Shown in pieces: positions 17,051 through 25,072 of a stretch of DNA of 64,000 nucleotides. The notes beneath the pieces were generated by a model that was not told the origin of the DNA, did not search any database, and saw nothing but the letters and a program-made list of their open reading frames with translations. Both the position numbers and the translations under genes were made by a program. How positions within the stretch are numbered: the first letter of the stretch is position 1; the number at the start of each line of letters is the position of its first letter. Source of the DNA: Rothia sp. P100 (GTDB lineage Bacteria; Actinomycetota; Actinomycetes; Actinomycetales; Micrococcaceae); the NCBI RefSeq assembly GCF_023712425.1, contig NZ_JAMAYG010000001.1:62001-126000 (forward strand), in the 5' to 3' direction.

Positions 17051-17217
17051 CAGCCTGAGGCAGAGTAACCCTCACTATCAGCTGTCCGTGACTGAATAAC
17101 TAGCTGCTCAAGTATTTCACGGTCAACTGTATCGAGATTGGTGATATACACGCAGGAAGCCCCGAGCCTGTGGCGGCCCAGAGCTCCTGTGAGTTCTTCA
17201 AAGTTGGGGGCAGACGG
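17047..17217 (-). pseudogene. Decayed 3' fragment of a DUF1801/YdhG-like gene
   Basis: Reading left from 17217, 56 sense codons end at TAG 17047-17049, overlapping the stop of the convergent membrane-protein gene. The translation includes NFEELTGALGRHRLGASCVY and ITNLDTVDREILEQLV. This matches the C-terminal pattern (G-K-x-x-G-x-S-C-x-Y-I-x-x-L-x-D-V-D) of DUF1801 proteins. A TAA sits immediately upstream in frame and no start codon is available, so only the tail of the gene remains. The rest of 17218-17294 shows nothing. Confidence 0.55.
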
Positions 17218-17294
17218 TTAGCCCGTAGAGGGTGATGGCAGTAGCCTTAAGCTGATCTGGCGCTTAAGCTTGCGTTATCTCGCCACTGAAACTT

Positions 17295-17918
17295 CTACTT
17301 CTGGTTAAAAATGGGGCCAACCTTTCGGGGGCGCTTTATTTCGTAGAAACCGGGGTACCCAGCCAGAGTGACAGCTGCATCAAAAACCTTGCCAGCTTCT
17401 TCGCCCGTAGGCGCCGGGCTCATGACAGGTCCAAAGAAAGTCACCCCATTGATGCTCATCAAGGGGACGCCGATATCGTCGCCACCAGCAGCATCCAGCC
17501 CCTGACGTGTCGAGGCGCGCATCTGCTCGTCGTATTCTTCGGTGAAGGCAACCTGGCTTAACTCTGTTGGAAGACCGACAGCTGCTAAAGCAGCGTCAAT
17601 AGCCTTCTCAAAGTAGGTGCCTTCCGTGTTCTTCTGGTGATGAATTTGCTCACCCAGTGCCGTGTATAGTTCGTCCAACTTTTCTTGTCCGTACTGCTCC
17701 GCCACGGCGGTTGATACACGTGCTGGGCCCCAGGTGTTATCAACGTGCTTGCGGTAGCCGGGGTCAAGATCTCTACCCTCATTGAGAACAGCGAGTGAGA
17801 AGGGGTGCCACGTCACCGAAATATCACGGAGCTTCTCCACATCCTTAATCCAACGGCTGGTCATCCAGCACCAGGGGCAGGTAGGATCAAACCAAAAATC
17901 AACAGTATTCTGAGCCAT
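17295..17918 (-). CDS. DsbA-fold oxidoreductase, mycothiol-dependent nitroreductase-like (Rv2466c family)
   Basis: A 207-residue thioredoxin-fold protein with an N-terminal active site DPTCPWCWMTSRW (residues 8-20, CPWC) and a helical insertion typical of DsbA-like reductases. Full-length resemblance, including DISVTWHPFSLAVLNEGRDL, is to Rv2466c of M. tuberculosis, a mycothiol-dependent reductase active on nitro compounds and oxidative stress targets. Mycothiol use is inferred from family and taxonomy. Start ATG 17918 is preferred, with AAGAAGAAG upstream; ATG 17933 would add five residues. It lies 17 bp after clpX on the same strand and is probably co-transcribed with it. Confidence 0.85.
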   Translation of the reverse strand: MAQNTVDFWFDPTCPWCWMTSRWIKDVEKLRDISVTWHPFSLAVLNEGRDLDPGYRKHVDNTWGPARVSTAVAEQYGQEKLDELYTALGEQIHHQKNTEGTYFEKAIDAALAAVGLPTELSQVAFTEEYDEQMRASTRQGLDAAGGDDIGVPLMSINGVTFFGPVMSPAPTGEEAGKVFDAAVTLAGYPGFYEIKRPRKVGPIFNQK

Positions 17919-17935
17919 AACTTCTTCTTTCATGA

Positions 17936-19222
17936 TTAGGCAGATTTCTTTTCAACATCTTTTTCGACCACCAGAATGGGGTCCTTTTCCCCCAGCACCA
18001 CCGCTTCATCAATGATGACAGCGGTGACATCCTGACGGCTGGGAATATCAAACATGACTGGTTGCAAGAGGTTCTCCATAATGGAACGCAGTCCGCGAGC
18101 GCCGGTATCCCTTGCCGTTGCCTGACGAGCGATAGCCTCAATGGCGGCGTCCTCAAAAATCAGCTCAACGTCATCGAGGGCAAACATGCGCCTGTACTGC
18201 TTGACCAGTGCGTTCTTGGGTTGAGTCAGAATGGCAACCAGGTCTTCTTCAGTCAGTTTGCCTAGGGTGGCAAGTACCGGGAGGCGGCCAATGAATTCTG
18301 GGATTAACCCAAATTTAAGGAGATCCTCGGGCATCAGCTTAGTGAGGATGTCTGAATCCTTGGAGGCTTGTTCGATGGAAGCTCCAAAGCCAATTCCCTT
18401 ACGGCCAACGCGTCCGCCTACTATCTCTTCGATACCGGCAAAAGCACCAGCCACGATAAAGAGAATATTTGAAGTATTAATACGCAGGAGCTCTTGCTGT
18501 GGGTGCTTACGGCCACCCTGGGGCGGCACAGAAGCCTCGGTGCCTTCAAGAATTTTCAGCAGCGCCTGCTGCACCCCCTCACCTGAAACATCACGAGTGA
18601 TAGAGGGGTTATCTGCCTTGCGCGAGATTTTATCAATCTCATCGATGTAGATAATACCGCGCTGCGCTTTCTCAATATCACCATCTGCAGCCTGAATAAG
18701 TTTGAGCAGAATGTTCTCGACATCCTCACCGACATAGCCTGCCTCCGTTAACGAGGTCGCATCGGCAACAGCGAAAGGAACATCAAGTTTTTTAGCCAGG
18801 GTCTGAGCAAGGTAGGTCTTACCTGAGCCCGTAGGTCCAACTAAGAGAATATTAGACTTAGCGATTTCAACATCTTCACCTTCAGTGGCAAGGATTTCTT
18901 GCGCATCAAAGGCAGGGGCACTCAGGGCGCGGATTCGCTTGTAGTGGTTGTAAACAGCTACAGATAGGGCTCTCTTCGCAGCCTCTTGCCCAATGACATA
19001 TTCCTGCAAGTGGTCAAAAATTTCGCGGGGTGTTGGTAACTCTACCGTGGCGCCTAGGTCTTTTACCTCGGCCAGCTCTTCTTCGAGGATTTCGTTGCAC
19101 AGTTCAATGCACTCATCGCAGATGTAGATATTCGGCCCAGCGATGAGCTTTCGCACCTGTCGCTGGTTCTTACCGCAAAATGAGCATTTAGGAAGTGTCG
19201 CACTGTCGCCGAGACGCGCCAT
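17936..19222 (-). CDS. clpX: ATP-dependent Clp protease ATP-binding subunit ClpX
   Basis: AAA+ unfoldase that feeds substrates to ClpP; 428 residues. The N-terminal C4 zinc-binding domain is CSFCGKNQ plus CDECIELC (about 14-41). Walker A is GPTGSGKT (near 128), Walker [10 protein letters not shown] (near 190), and the ClpP-binding IGF-type loop region is KGIGFG. The D2-like small domain carries [12 protein letters not shown]. It is on the same strand as clpP2 and clpP1 but separated from them by a terminator and 234 bp, so it likely has its own promoter. The CPWC reductase gene follows. Confidence 0.97.
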   Translation of the reverse strand: MARLGDSATLPKCSFCGKNQRQVRKLIAGPNIYICDECIELCNEILEEELAEVKDLGATVELPTPREIFDHLQEYVIGQEAAKRALSVAVYNHYKRIRALSAPAFDAQEILATEGEDVEIAKSNILLVGPTGSGKTYLAQTLAKKLDVPFAVADATSLTEAGYVGEDVENILLKLIQAADGDIEKAQRGIIYIDEIDKISRKADNPSITRDVSGEGVQQALLKILEGTEASVPPQGGRKHPQQELLRINTSNILFIVAGAFAGIEEIVGGRVGRKGIGFGASIEQASKDSDILTKLMPEDLLKFGLIPEFIGRLPVLATLGKLTEEDLVAILTQPKNALVKQYRRMFALDDVELIFEDAAIEAIARQATARDTGARGLRSIMENLLQPVMFDIPSRQDVTAVIIDEAVVLGEKDPILVVEKDVEKKSA

Positions 19223-19371
19223 CGAACTCCGCCTTTCCTCGTGTATATCACTCCTAATCTACCCCTTAATGGGGATAGACCCAAGACTGCTGACACCGTT
19301 GCAATATTACGTTTAGATGAAGATAAGTGAATAACTTCTTAGCCCACACCACGTAGGTTTTGTATTTGACC

Positions 19372-19428
19372 TAAAAAGGGTGCCGCCTACCGGTGACCCG
19401 ACCAATGCTGGTGGGTGCGGTAGGCGGC
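19372..19428 (-). terminator. Terminator of the clpP1-clpP2 operon
   Basis: GCCGCCTACC (19382-19391) and GGTAGGCGGC (19419-19428) form a 10-bp outer stem with further internal pairing. Read on the minus strand it is followed by CACCCTTTTTAGG. It separates clpP2 from clpX. Confidence 0.85.
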
Positions 19429-19456
19429 GTCCTGGCCACTGAAAAGCTATGAGTTC

Positions 19457-20134
19457 TTAGTCGTGCTTCTTAGCGGTGTTGAAGGTGGGCTTTACTGCCT
19501 TACGGGATTCGAGCACCTGGTCAACAATGCCAAACTCCTTAGCCCCCGAAGCCGTGAGGATGTGGTCGCGCTCAATAATCCTGTCGACCTCTTCAAAGGT
19601 CTTGTTAGAGTGCAGTGCAAGAGTTTCTGAAGTCCACTCACGCATGCGCATCACTTCATTGGCGTGAATTTCAATGTCAGACGCCTGGCCACCCTGCTGA
19701 CCTGAAAGAGCAGGCTGGTGAATGAGCACGCGAGCGTTGGGAAGTGCCAGACGCTTGCCAGGGGTACCCGCAGCCAGCAGAACTGACGCCGCAGAAGCGG
19801 CCTGACCCAGGCAAACAGTCTGAATTTCAGGGCGGATGTACTGCATAGTGTCGTAAATAGCGGTCATCGCGGTGAAGGAACCACCGGGTGAGTTGATGTA
19901 AAGGGTGATGTCGCGATCAGGGTCCTGCGACTCCAGAACCAGCAGCTGGGCCATAATATCGTCAGCTGACGCGTCGTCCACCTGTACACCCAAGAAGATA
20001 ATGCGGTCCTCAAACAGCTTAGCGTAGGGATCCTGGCGCTTGTAGCCGTAAGGGGTGCGCTCTTCAAAGTTAGGCAACACGTATCGGTCGGTGGGCATAC
20101 CGGCAGGCGCGGTAGATGAGGGAAGGTGAATCAT
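19457..20134 (-). CDS. clpP2: ATP-dependent Clp protease proteolytic subunit, ClpP2 type
   Basis: Serine protease subunit of 225 residues that assembles into a barrel with its paralogue and is gated by ClpX or ClpC. The catalytic serine is in GQAASAASVLLAAG (near 110) and the histidine in VLIHQPALSGQQGG (near 135). The N-terminal tail of about 25 residues is longer than in ClpP1, as in actinobacterial ClpP2. It starts 32 bp after the clpP1 stop, forming the usual clpP1-clpP2 operon. Two ClgR-like boxes lie upstream of clpP1. The C-terminal KPTFNTAKKHD tail is basic. Confidence 0.95.
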   Translation of the reverse strand: MIHLPSSTAPAGMPTDRYVLPNFEERTPYGYKRQDPYAKLFEDRIIFLGVQVDDASADDIMAQLLVLESQDPDRDITLYINSPGGSFTAMTAIYDTMQYIRPEIQTVCLGQAASAASVLLAAGTPGKRLALPNARVLIHQPALSGQQGGQASDIEIHANEVMRMREWTSETLALHSNKTFEEVDRIIERDHILTASGAKEFGIVDQVLESRKAVKPTFNTAKKHD

Positions 20135-20166
20135 TGGTGTTCTCCTGAAAAAACTAAAGTTGCCGG

Positions 20167-20790
20167 TTACTGATCGGTGGCGCTGGTTGCGGGGCCGATG
20201 CGGTCAAGAATCTTGTCGAAGAAGCCGTATTCCAGGCCCTCTTCAGCGGTGAACCAGTTGTCGCGATCATTATCGCGCAGGATGGTCTCTAAGCTCTGAC
20301 CGGTGCGCTCAGCGGTAATCTGGGAAAGGCGCTTCTTCATGTCAAGAATGAGCTGGGCCTGAGTGCGGATATCAGATGCTGTACCACCAATGCCGCCGGA
20401 GGGCTGGTGCATGAGAATGCGGGCGTTGGGGGTTGAGTAGCGCTTACCGGGAGCTCCTGCGGTCAGCAGGAACTGGCCCATGGAAGCAGCCATACCAGTG
20501 ACAACGGTGACCACATCATTGGGAATCAGCTGCATGGTGTCGTAGATAGCCATGCCAGCGGTGACTGAACCACCGGGTGAGTTGATGTAAAGGTAAATAT
20601 CAGCTTCGGGGTCTTCTGCCGAAAGCAAGAGAAGCTGTGAACAGATGCGGTTGGCATTATCGTCACGCACCTCTGATCCCAGCCAAATAATACGTTCCTT
20701 GAGCAAACGGTTGTAGACGTAGTCGTCCTGGCCGCCCATGGGGGTTTCCATCACCGGTACCTGCGTTGCTGCGGGAAGGTTGAATGACAT
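20167..20790 (-). CDS. clpP1: ATP-dependent Clp protease proteolytic subunit, ClpP1 type
   Basis: A 207-residue Clp protease subunit, first gene of the clpP1-clpP2 operon. The catalytic serine is in [19 protein letters not shown] (near 98) and the histidine in [16 protein letters not shown] (near 123), followed by the strand-forming [17 protein letters not shown] 20790 is preceded by GAGGAG (on the minus strand). The 183-bp upstream region contains two matches to the ClgR consensus (20895-20908 and 20930-20943), implying control by that stress regulator. The iron ABC operon upstream runs in the same direction with no clear terminator in between, so some read-through is possible. Confidence 0.95.
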   Translation of the reverse strand: MSFNLPAATQVPVMETPMGGQDDYVYNRLLKERIIWLGSEVRDDNANRICSQLLLLSAEDPEADIYLYINSPGGSVTAGMAIYDTMQLIPNDVVTVVTGMAASMGQFLLTAGAPGKRYSTPNARILMHQPSGGIGGTASDIRTQAQLILDMKKRLSQITAERTGQSLETILRDNDRDNWFTAEEGLEYGFFDKILDRIGPATSATDQ

Positions 20791-20894
20791 AAAGTCAGCT
20801 CCTCAATCGGGTCAGGTGCCGGGTGGGCACCAAAGATTTTCTTGACATTCAGATTATCGCTAAAAACGCCGGCGCGAGGGGTAAAAGGGGCTCA

Positions 20895-20943
20895 GTTCGC
20901 TGATGGCATGTAGCGGTACCTTTTGTGACCGCTCTGGGCGAAC
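20895..20943. promoter_or_regulatory. Two ClgR-like operator boxes upstream of clpP1P2
   Basis: On the minus strand GTTCGC-CCAGA-GCG (20930-20943) fits the GTTCGC-N5-GCG form described for Streptomyces and the CGCYNANRGCG core described for Corynebacterium exactly. On the plus strand GTTCGC-TGATG-GCA (20895-20908) fits with one mismatch. They lie 105-153 bp upstream of the clpP1 start. ClgR activates clp genes in actinobacteria; its gene is not in this window. Confidence 0.6.
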
Positions 20944-20973
20944 AAACATACCCAGTGACACCCTGCGTCCCCT

Positions 20974-21729
20974 CTAGTGGTAGCAGGCGATGGGGCCGCT
21001 AGGGCCCTGGAGAACCTCGATTTCCGTGTTGAAGATTTCGGTCAGTAGCTCCGGTTGCATGATTTCTCCGACCGTGCCAAAAGCAGCTAGTTTGCCGTCC
21101 TTGATGGCGCAGATGTGGTCGGCGTAGCGGGCGGCAAAGTTAATATCGTGAAGTACCACGATAATGGTTCTGCCAAATTCACGGGCGGCTGCCTGCAGGT
21201 GCTTCATCATTTGCACTGAGTGCGAGATATCGAGGTTATTGAGCGGTTCATCCAGCAGTACGTATTCTGTTTCCTGGCAGAGCACCATGGCTACATAGGC
21301 ACGTTGACGCTGACCTCCGGAGAGCTCTTCTAAGTAGCGGTGCTCTAGTTGAGTGAGGTTAAGGAAGTCGATGTAGCGGGAGATGATCTCTTCATCCTGC
21401 CGGGTCAGGCGCCCTTTGCTGTAGGGGAAGCGGCCAAACCCTACGAGCTGACGCACGGTGAGTTTTGTGACGTAGTGGTTTTCCTGGCGCAGGATGGAGA
21501 GAACCTTAGCCAGGTCTTTTGATTTAGTGGAGGCAATGTCAAAAGAGCCGACGGTGATGGTGCCGGTTTCAATATCGAGAAGGCGCCCCATCATGGTAAG
21601 AAGAGTGGATTTGCCCGCGCCGTTGGGGCCCACCAGGGCGGTGATGCCCCCGGCTGGGATGCTGAGATCAACGGGCCCGATACTGGTTTCTGATGAGTAG
21701 GATTTGGCGACCTGCTCGAGGGTGATCAC
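20974..21729 (-). CDS. Iron-siderophore ABC transporter ATP-binding protein
   Basis: A 251-residue FepC/YclP-type ATPase powering ferric siderophore import. Walker A is VGPNGAGKST (about 34-43), the signature is LEELSGGQRQRAYVA (near 135) and Walker B YVLLDEPLNNLD (near 157); the switch histidine is in VVLHDINFA. Length matches YclP, the petrobactin ATPase of Bacillus. Start GTG 21729 overlaps the permease stop as GTGA, with AAAGGG upstream. It is the last gene of the operon that starts with the binding lipoprotein at 24850. Confidence 0.92.
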   Translation of the reverse strand: MITLEQVAKSYSSETSIGPVDLSIPAGGITALVGPNGAGKSTLLTMMGRLLDIETGTITVGSFDIASTKSKDLAKVLSILRQENHYVTKLTVRQLVGFGRFPYSKGRLTRQDEEIISRYIDFLNLTQLEHRYLEELSGGQRQRAYVAMVLCQETEYVLLDEPLNNLDISHSVQMMKHLQAAAREFGRTIIVVLHDINFAARYADHICAIKDGKLAAFGTVGEIMQPELLTEIFNTEIEVLQGPSGPIACYH

Positions 21730-22790
21730 AGTTTGCCCTTTCTGAGAATAATGATGAGGAAGGCGATACCGCCGACCAGTTCGATGATAATACCTACAAC
21801 ACCCTGAGCTGAGAAGATGTGGTTCATGATGAAGTAAGCAGCTGCCAGGGTGGCGAAGGCAAGCAGGATAGACATGGGGAAAAGATAACGGTGATCAAAG
21901 GTGTCTGCTGCCTGGTAGGTCATCGTAGCCACAAGGAAACCCAGGAATGTAAGGGGGCCAACGAGGGCTGTAGAAACTGCCATGAGCACAGAGACCAGGA
22001 CAAGAACCACAATTGCTTGGCGGCGATAGGAAATCCCGAGATTGGTTGCCGCAGGGGCACCTAAACTGAGGGTATTGAGGGTGCGGGATTTTGCCCAGAG
22101 AATCAGGACGCTGACCAACACCAGTGGAACAGCGATGGGGTAATACTCGGGTTCAGCATTATTGACCGAAGCAAAGAGGCGGGCAGTGAGCACATCGAAT
22201 TCGCTGGGGGTCAGCATTCGCTGCATGAAGGTTGATACCGAGCCAAGCCCGCCCCCAATAACAACTCCTACCAGAAGCATGACGTGCATATTGGCGTGTT
22301 TACCGGTCAGCAGCCAGGAGTAAATCAACAGGCTGAGGGCTACCATCATGATGGTTTGGAAGATGAAGGTGTCGAGCGTCCGAGCAGCAACCAGCCCTGT
22401 AACCCCTGCAAAATAGACGGTAGCTGTGTGAATAGCAGTGTAAAGAGCCTGGAAGCCCAAGATGCCTGGAGTAATGATGCGGTTGTTGGTCACCGTCTGA
22501 AAGGCAATGGTTGCTACTGCCTGGCAGACGGCGGCTATTCCCATCGCAATGAGTGCGTTGCCGCGGCGTTCGGCAATCAACCACCATTTCTGGCTCCCCG
22601 TTTCAAAAGGATTCTTATAGGCGAGTAAACCAAAGGCAGCTAGTACAGCAATGACCCCGAGTACGGCCAGAATAATCCAATAGCGGCGAGCTGCACCGAG
22701 GGTTCTGAAGGCACCAGCACTGCGGTAAGACTTTGGCGCTGATAAAGATCGGACGGGTAGTAGGCGGCGCGTGGCAGGTTTCTTATACAC
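21726..22790 (-). CDS. Iron-siderophore ABC transporter permease (FecCD family), second
   Basis: A 354-residue integral membrane permease of the BtuCD/FecCD family with about nine transmembrane segments. It includes the coupling region GAPAATNLGIS and VGPLTFLGFLVATMTYQ, close to YclO-type permeases. A basic tail of about 30 residues precedes the first membrane segment. GTG 22790 overlaps the upstream permease stop by 8 bp and has AGGGGA upstream. It likely forms a heterodimer with the permease encoded at 22783-23769. Confidence 0.92.
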   Translation of the reverse strand: MYKKPATRRLLPVRSLSAPKSYRSAGAFRTLGAARRYWIILAVLGVIAVLAAFGLLAYKNPFETGSQKWWLIAERRGNALIAMGIAAVCQAVATIAFQTVTNNRIITPGILGFQALYTAIHTATVYFAGVTGLVAARTLDTFIFQTIMMVALSLLIYSWLLTGKHANMHVMLLVGVVIGGGLGSVSTFMQRMLTPSEFDVLTARLFASVNNAEPEYYPIAVPLVLVSVLILWAKSRTLNTLSLGAPAATNLGISYRRQAIVVLVLVSVLMAVSTALVGPLTFLGFLVATMTYQAADTFDHRYLFPMSILLAFATLAAAYFIMNHIFSAQGVVGIIIELVGGIAFLIIILRKGKL

Positions 22791-23769
22791 GTCGGCGTCC
22801 CCTCATAATCAGGAAGATAAAGACCAGAGCACCAACAATGCCCAAGATGACAGAGACAGGTATCTCGAAGGGTGCGATGATAAGACGGCCAATGAGATCA
22901 CAGACAGTAACCACACCAACGCCCGTCAGTGCCACCCAGGGAAGGTTTGAGCGCAGATCATCTCCACGAAAGATGCTGACCATATTGGGCACGATCAGCC
23001 CGAGGAAAGGTAGAGAACCAACAACAACTGTCACCACTCCGGTGGCTACCGCAATAAGTACGGTACCAACCAGCATGATACGGGCGTAGTTGAGCCCAAC
23101 GTTGGTGGCGAATTCTTCCCCTAGGCCGGCAGCCGTCAGCCGGTCCGCATACCAAAAGATAACCGCTACCACGGCAAGGACTACCCACAAGACCTCGTAC
23201 TGACCGCGGATTACCGAGGTAAAGCTACCGGCGAACCAGACGCCCAGGTTCTGCAAAAGGTTGGTCTGCAAGGCAAAGAAGGTTGAAAACGAGCTGACCA
23301 CCGCACCCAACATTATTCCCACAATCGGCACGATGAGAGAAGAACGTAGCGAAACCCTGCGTAGAAAGAGGAAGAAGACCATAGAACCAATAAAGGCAAA
23401 GAAAACCGCAGCCATCATCTGCTGTAACACCGTGGACGCCGGGAAGAAAAAGAGCATAAAAAGTAGCCCCAGCCCTGCCCATTCAGTGGTGCCCGTGGTA
23501 GTTGGCTCCACAAATTTATTTTGAGTGAGCATCTGCATGACCAGCCCGCTCATAGCCATAGCTGCTCCTGCCAGTACCAGCGCAATCGTGCGCGGTATAC
23601 GGGTATTGGCAAACATCTGGGATCCATCAGACTTCCCAAAAATGTCATACTCCCCCGTTAGCAAGGAGACCGCGAGTAGAGCAAGAACGACCAGTAGGCC
23701 AATCAGCAGTTTAGTATCAAAAAGTGGCGCACGGGTGCTTTTAGCTCGGTTACTAGTTATCGTCGTCAT
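22783..23769 (-). CDS. Iron-siderophore ABC transporter permease (FecCD family), first
   Basis: A 328-residue FecCD-family permease with about nine membrane segments, resembling YclN. The conserved VGSLPFLGLIVPNMVSIFRG (near 246) is the family's coupling-helix neighbourhood, and LAGAAMAMSGLVMQMLTQN (near 60) the second membrane segment. A 15-bp hairpin lies 10 bp upstream of its start, between it and the binding-protein gene. That could limit permease expression relative to the lipoprotein. Confidence 0.92.
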   Translation of the reverse strand: MTTITSNRAKSTRAPLFDTKLLIGLLVVLALLAVSLLTGEYDIFGKSDGSQMFANTRIPRTIALVLAGAAMAMSGLVMQMLTQNKFVEPTTTGTTEWAGLGLLFMLFFFPASTVLQQMMAAVFFAFIGSMVFFLFLRRVSLRSSLIVPIVGIMLGAVVSSFSTFFALQTNLLQNLGVWFAGSFTSVIRGQYEVLWVVLAVVAVIFWYADRLTAAGLGEEFATNVGLNYARIMLVGTVLIAVATGVVTVVVGSLPFLGLIVPNMVSIFRGDDLRSNLPWVALTGVGVVTVCDLIGRLIIAPFEIPVSVILGIVGALVFIFLIMRGRRRV

Positions 23770-23778
23770 AAATGCCTC

Positions 23779-23816
23779 AAGGAGTCACCCCGCACGCTCG
23801 GTGTGGGTGACTCCTT
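23779..23816 (-). terminator. Hairpin between the siderophore-binding protein gene and its permeases
   Basis: AAGGAGTCACCC (23779-23790) pairs with GGGTGACTCCTT (23805-23816), and the inner GCAC/GTGT extends the stem. A TTTTT run follows on the plus strand; on the minus strand (operon direction) the stem is followed by TTGAGGCATTT. In the operon it is better read as a partial terminator or mRNA-stabilising hairpin that favours the first gene. Confidence 0.65.
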
Positions 23817-23845
23817 TTTCTTGGGTCTAGGGCTGAAACTGCCTA

Positions 23846-24850
23846 CTAAGCCGCTTCAAACTTATCTGCGATATCGTTGAGAATCTCGGTGTAGGTGATG
23901 ATTGATTCGTTGGTGTAGGTATCCTTAGGAGCGTACTGCAAATTGCCCTTGCTCACCGCTGTCACATTAGCAAGTGCTGCGTTGGCTGCAATCACATCGG
24001 CTGCAGGTTCTGCACTTTCGACGCTGCTCACCCCGGCGTCGCGGTCCAGCACGAGGAGCCAATCCGGGTTGGCCTCAGCGATTGCTTCAACAGATATGTC
24101 ATCGCCCTGGTGGTTATCACTGGAATCATTTACTTCAAGAGCTGGCTTGAGGTCAAGGAGGTCAAAAATTGGGCCGTAGGTGCGGCCCTTACTGGGGGCG
24201 ATGAAACCGATTTCTCCACCGGAAACATTAACTGCCATGACCGTTGATTCGCCGTCGTAAGCGTCCTTAGCGCGCTTGAGAGCGGCATCAAAATCAGCAA
24301 TCAGCTGCTCAGCTTCAGTCTGCTTGCCAAAAACTTCACCCAGAGTAGTAACCTGACGCTTAAGTTCAGCCTCCAGAGGCTCACCCTCTCGAGGCTCTAG
24401 CTCAATAATAGCCGCCTGGGGGTTGAGAGTTTTGATCTCTTCGTAGTAGTCGGTAAAACGCTGACCGTTGATAATGAGATCCGGCTCTTCAGCAGCCAGC
24501 AATTCAAGATTGGGCTCGCGGTGAGTTCCGATATCAGTAATATCTGGGTTATTTTTATAGTTTTCAACCGTTGAAGGAATGAGGGGAACAGGGGCGGCTA
24601 CAAGGTCAATACCCCAGGCATCAAGCACTTCGAAAGTCCTATTATCAGTGGAAGCCACTTTCTGCACGGGCTGAGAGACAGTCACCTCACCGTAATTGTC
24701 GGTAATCGTGATCTCCTGAGCGGTTTGAGCTGAAGAACTTGCAGAAGTGTCAGCCGATGATTCAGAAGAGGCAGTATTGGCGCCGCAGCCAGCCAGCGCC
24801 AGCGCTAGCACTGTGGTGACTGCAATGAGAGAGAAAGAGTTCTGCTTCAC
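23846..24850 (-). CDS. Iron-siderophore substrate-binding lipoprotein (FatB/YclQ type)
   Basis: A 334-residue lipoprotein that captures ferric siderophore outside the membrane. The signal peptide MKQNSFSLIAVTTVLALALAGC ends in the lipobox LAGC. After a Ser/Thr-rich linker come ITDNYGEVTV, then VLDAWGIDLVAAPVPLIP and DIGTHREPNLELLAAEEPDL, typical of class III binding proteins of the FatB/YclQ petrobactin group. First gene of the four-gene uptake operon; a DtxR-type palindrome lies 67-82 bp upstream, so iron repression is likely. The actual siderophore is unknown, and no biosynthesis genes are present. Confidence 0.92.
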   Translation of the reverse strand: MKQNSFSLIAVTTVLALALAGCGANTASSESSADTSASSSAQTAQEITITDNYGEVTVSQPVQKVASTDNRTFEVLDAWGIDLVAAPVPLIPSTVENYKNNPDITDIGTHREPNLELLAAEEPDLIINGQRFTDYYEEIKTLNPQAAIIELEPREGEPLEAELKRQVTTLGEVFGKQTEAEQLIADFDAALKRAKDAYDGESTVMAVNVSGGEIGFIAPSKGRTYGPIFDLLDLKPALEVNDSSDNHQGDDISVEAIAEANPDWLLVLDRDAGVSSVESAEPAADVIAANAALANVTAVSKGNLQYAPKDTYTNESIITYTEILNDIADKFEAA

Positions 24851-24916
24851 GTAGGTTTCCTTGTGGTGTTTTTATCAGGGCCAGGCCCACCCCGTCATCG
24901 AAGTAAGTCCCACCTA

Positions 24917-24932
24917 ACCTTACAAGTAAGGT
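24917..24932. promoter_or_regulatory. DtxR/IdeR-type iron box upstream of the siderophore uptake operon
   Basis: ACCTTAC-AA-GTAAGGT is a perfect palindrome, flanked by CCTA on the left and AAACCTA on the right. The AGGT/ACCT half-sites resemble the DtxR/IdeR consensus TTAGGTTAG-CTAACCTAA. Its place before an iron transporter supports the call; binding is inferred. Confidence 0.6.
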
Positions 24933-25005
24933 AAACCTATTTCAAACAAAAAGCCCTCTTTACGTCATATTTTTGTAACCTAATCAATTATCGCACCGAT
25001 TTGAT

Positions 25006-25048
25006 GAGAAAACGCCCCCACCCGATGTAGCGGTGGGGGCGTTTTCTC
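25006..25048 (-). terminator. Terminator of tig
   Basis: A perfect 17-bp inverted repeat (25006-25022 with 25032-25048) around a 9-nt loop. The arms are GC-rich with GAGAAAA/TTTTCTC ends, so on the minus strand the stem ends in TTTTCTC. It lies 25 bp after the tig stop. Confidence 0.9.
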
Positions 25049-25072
25049 GTTAGCTTGAAACGCTAGGTGGGA

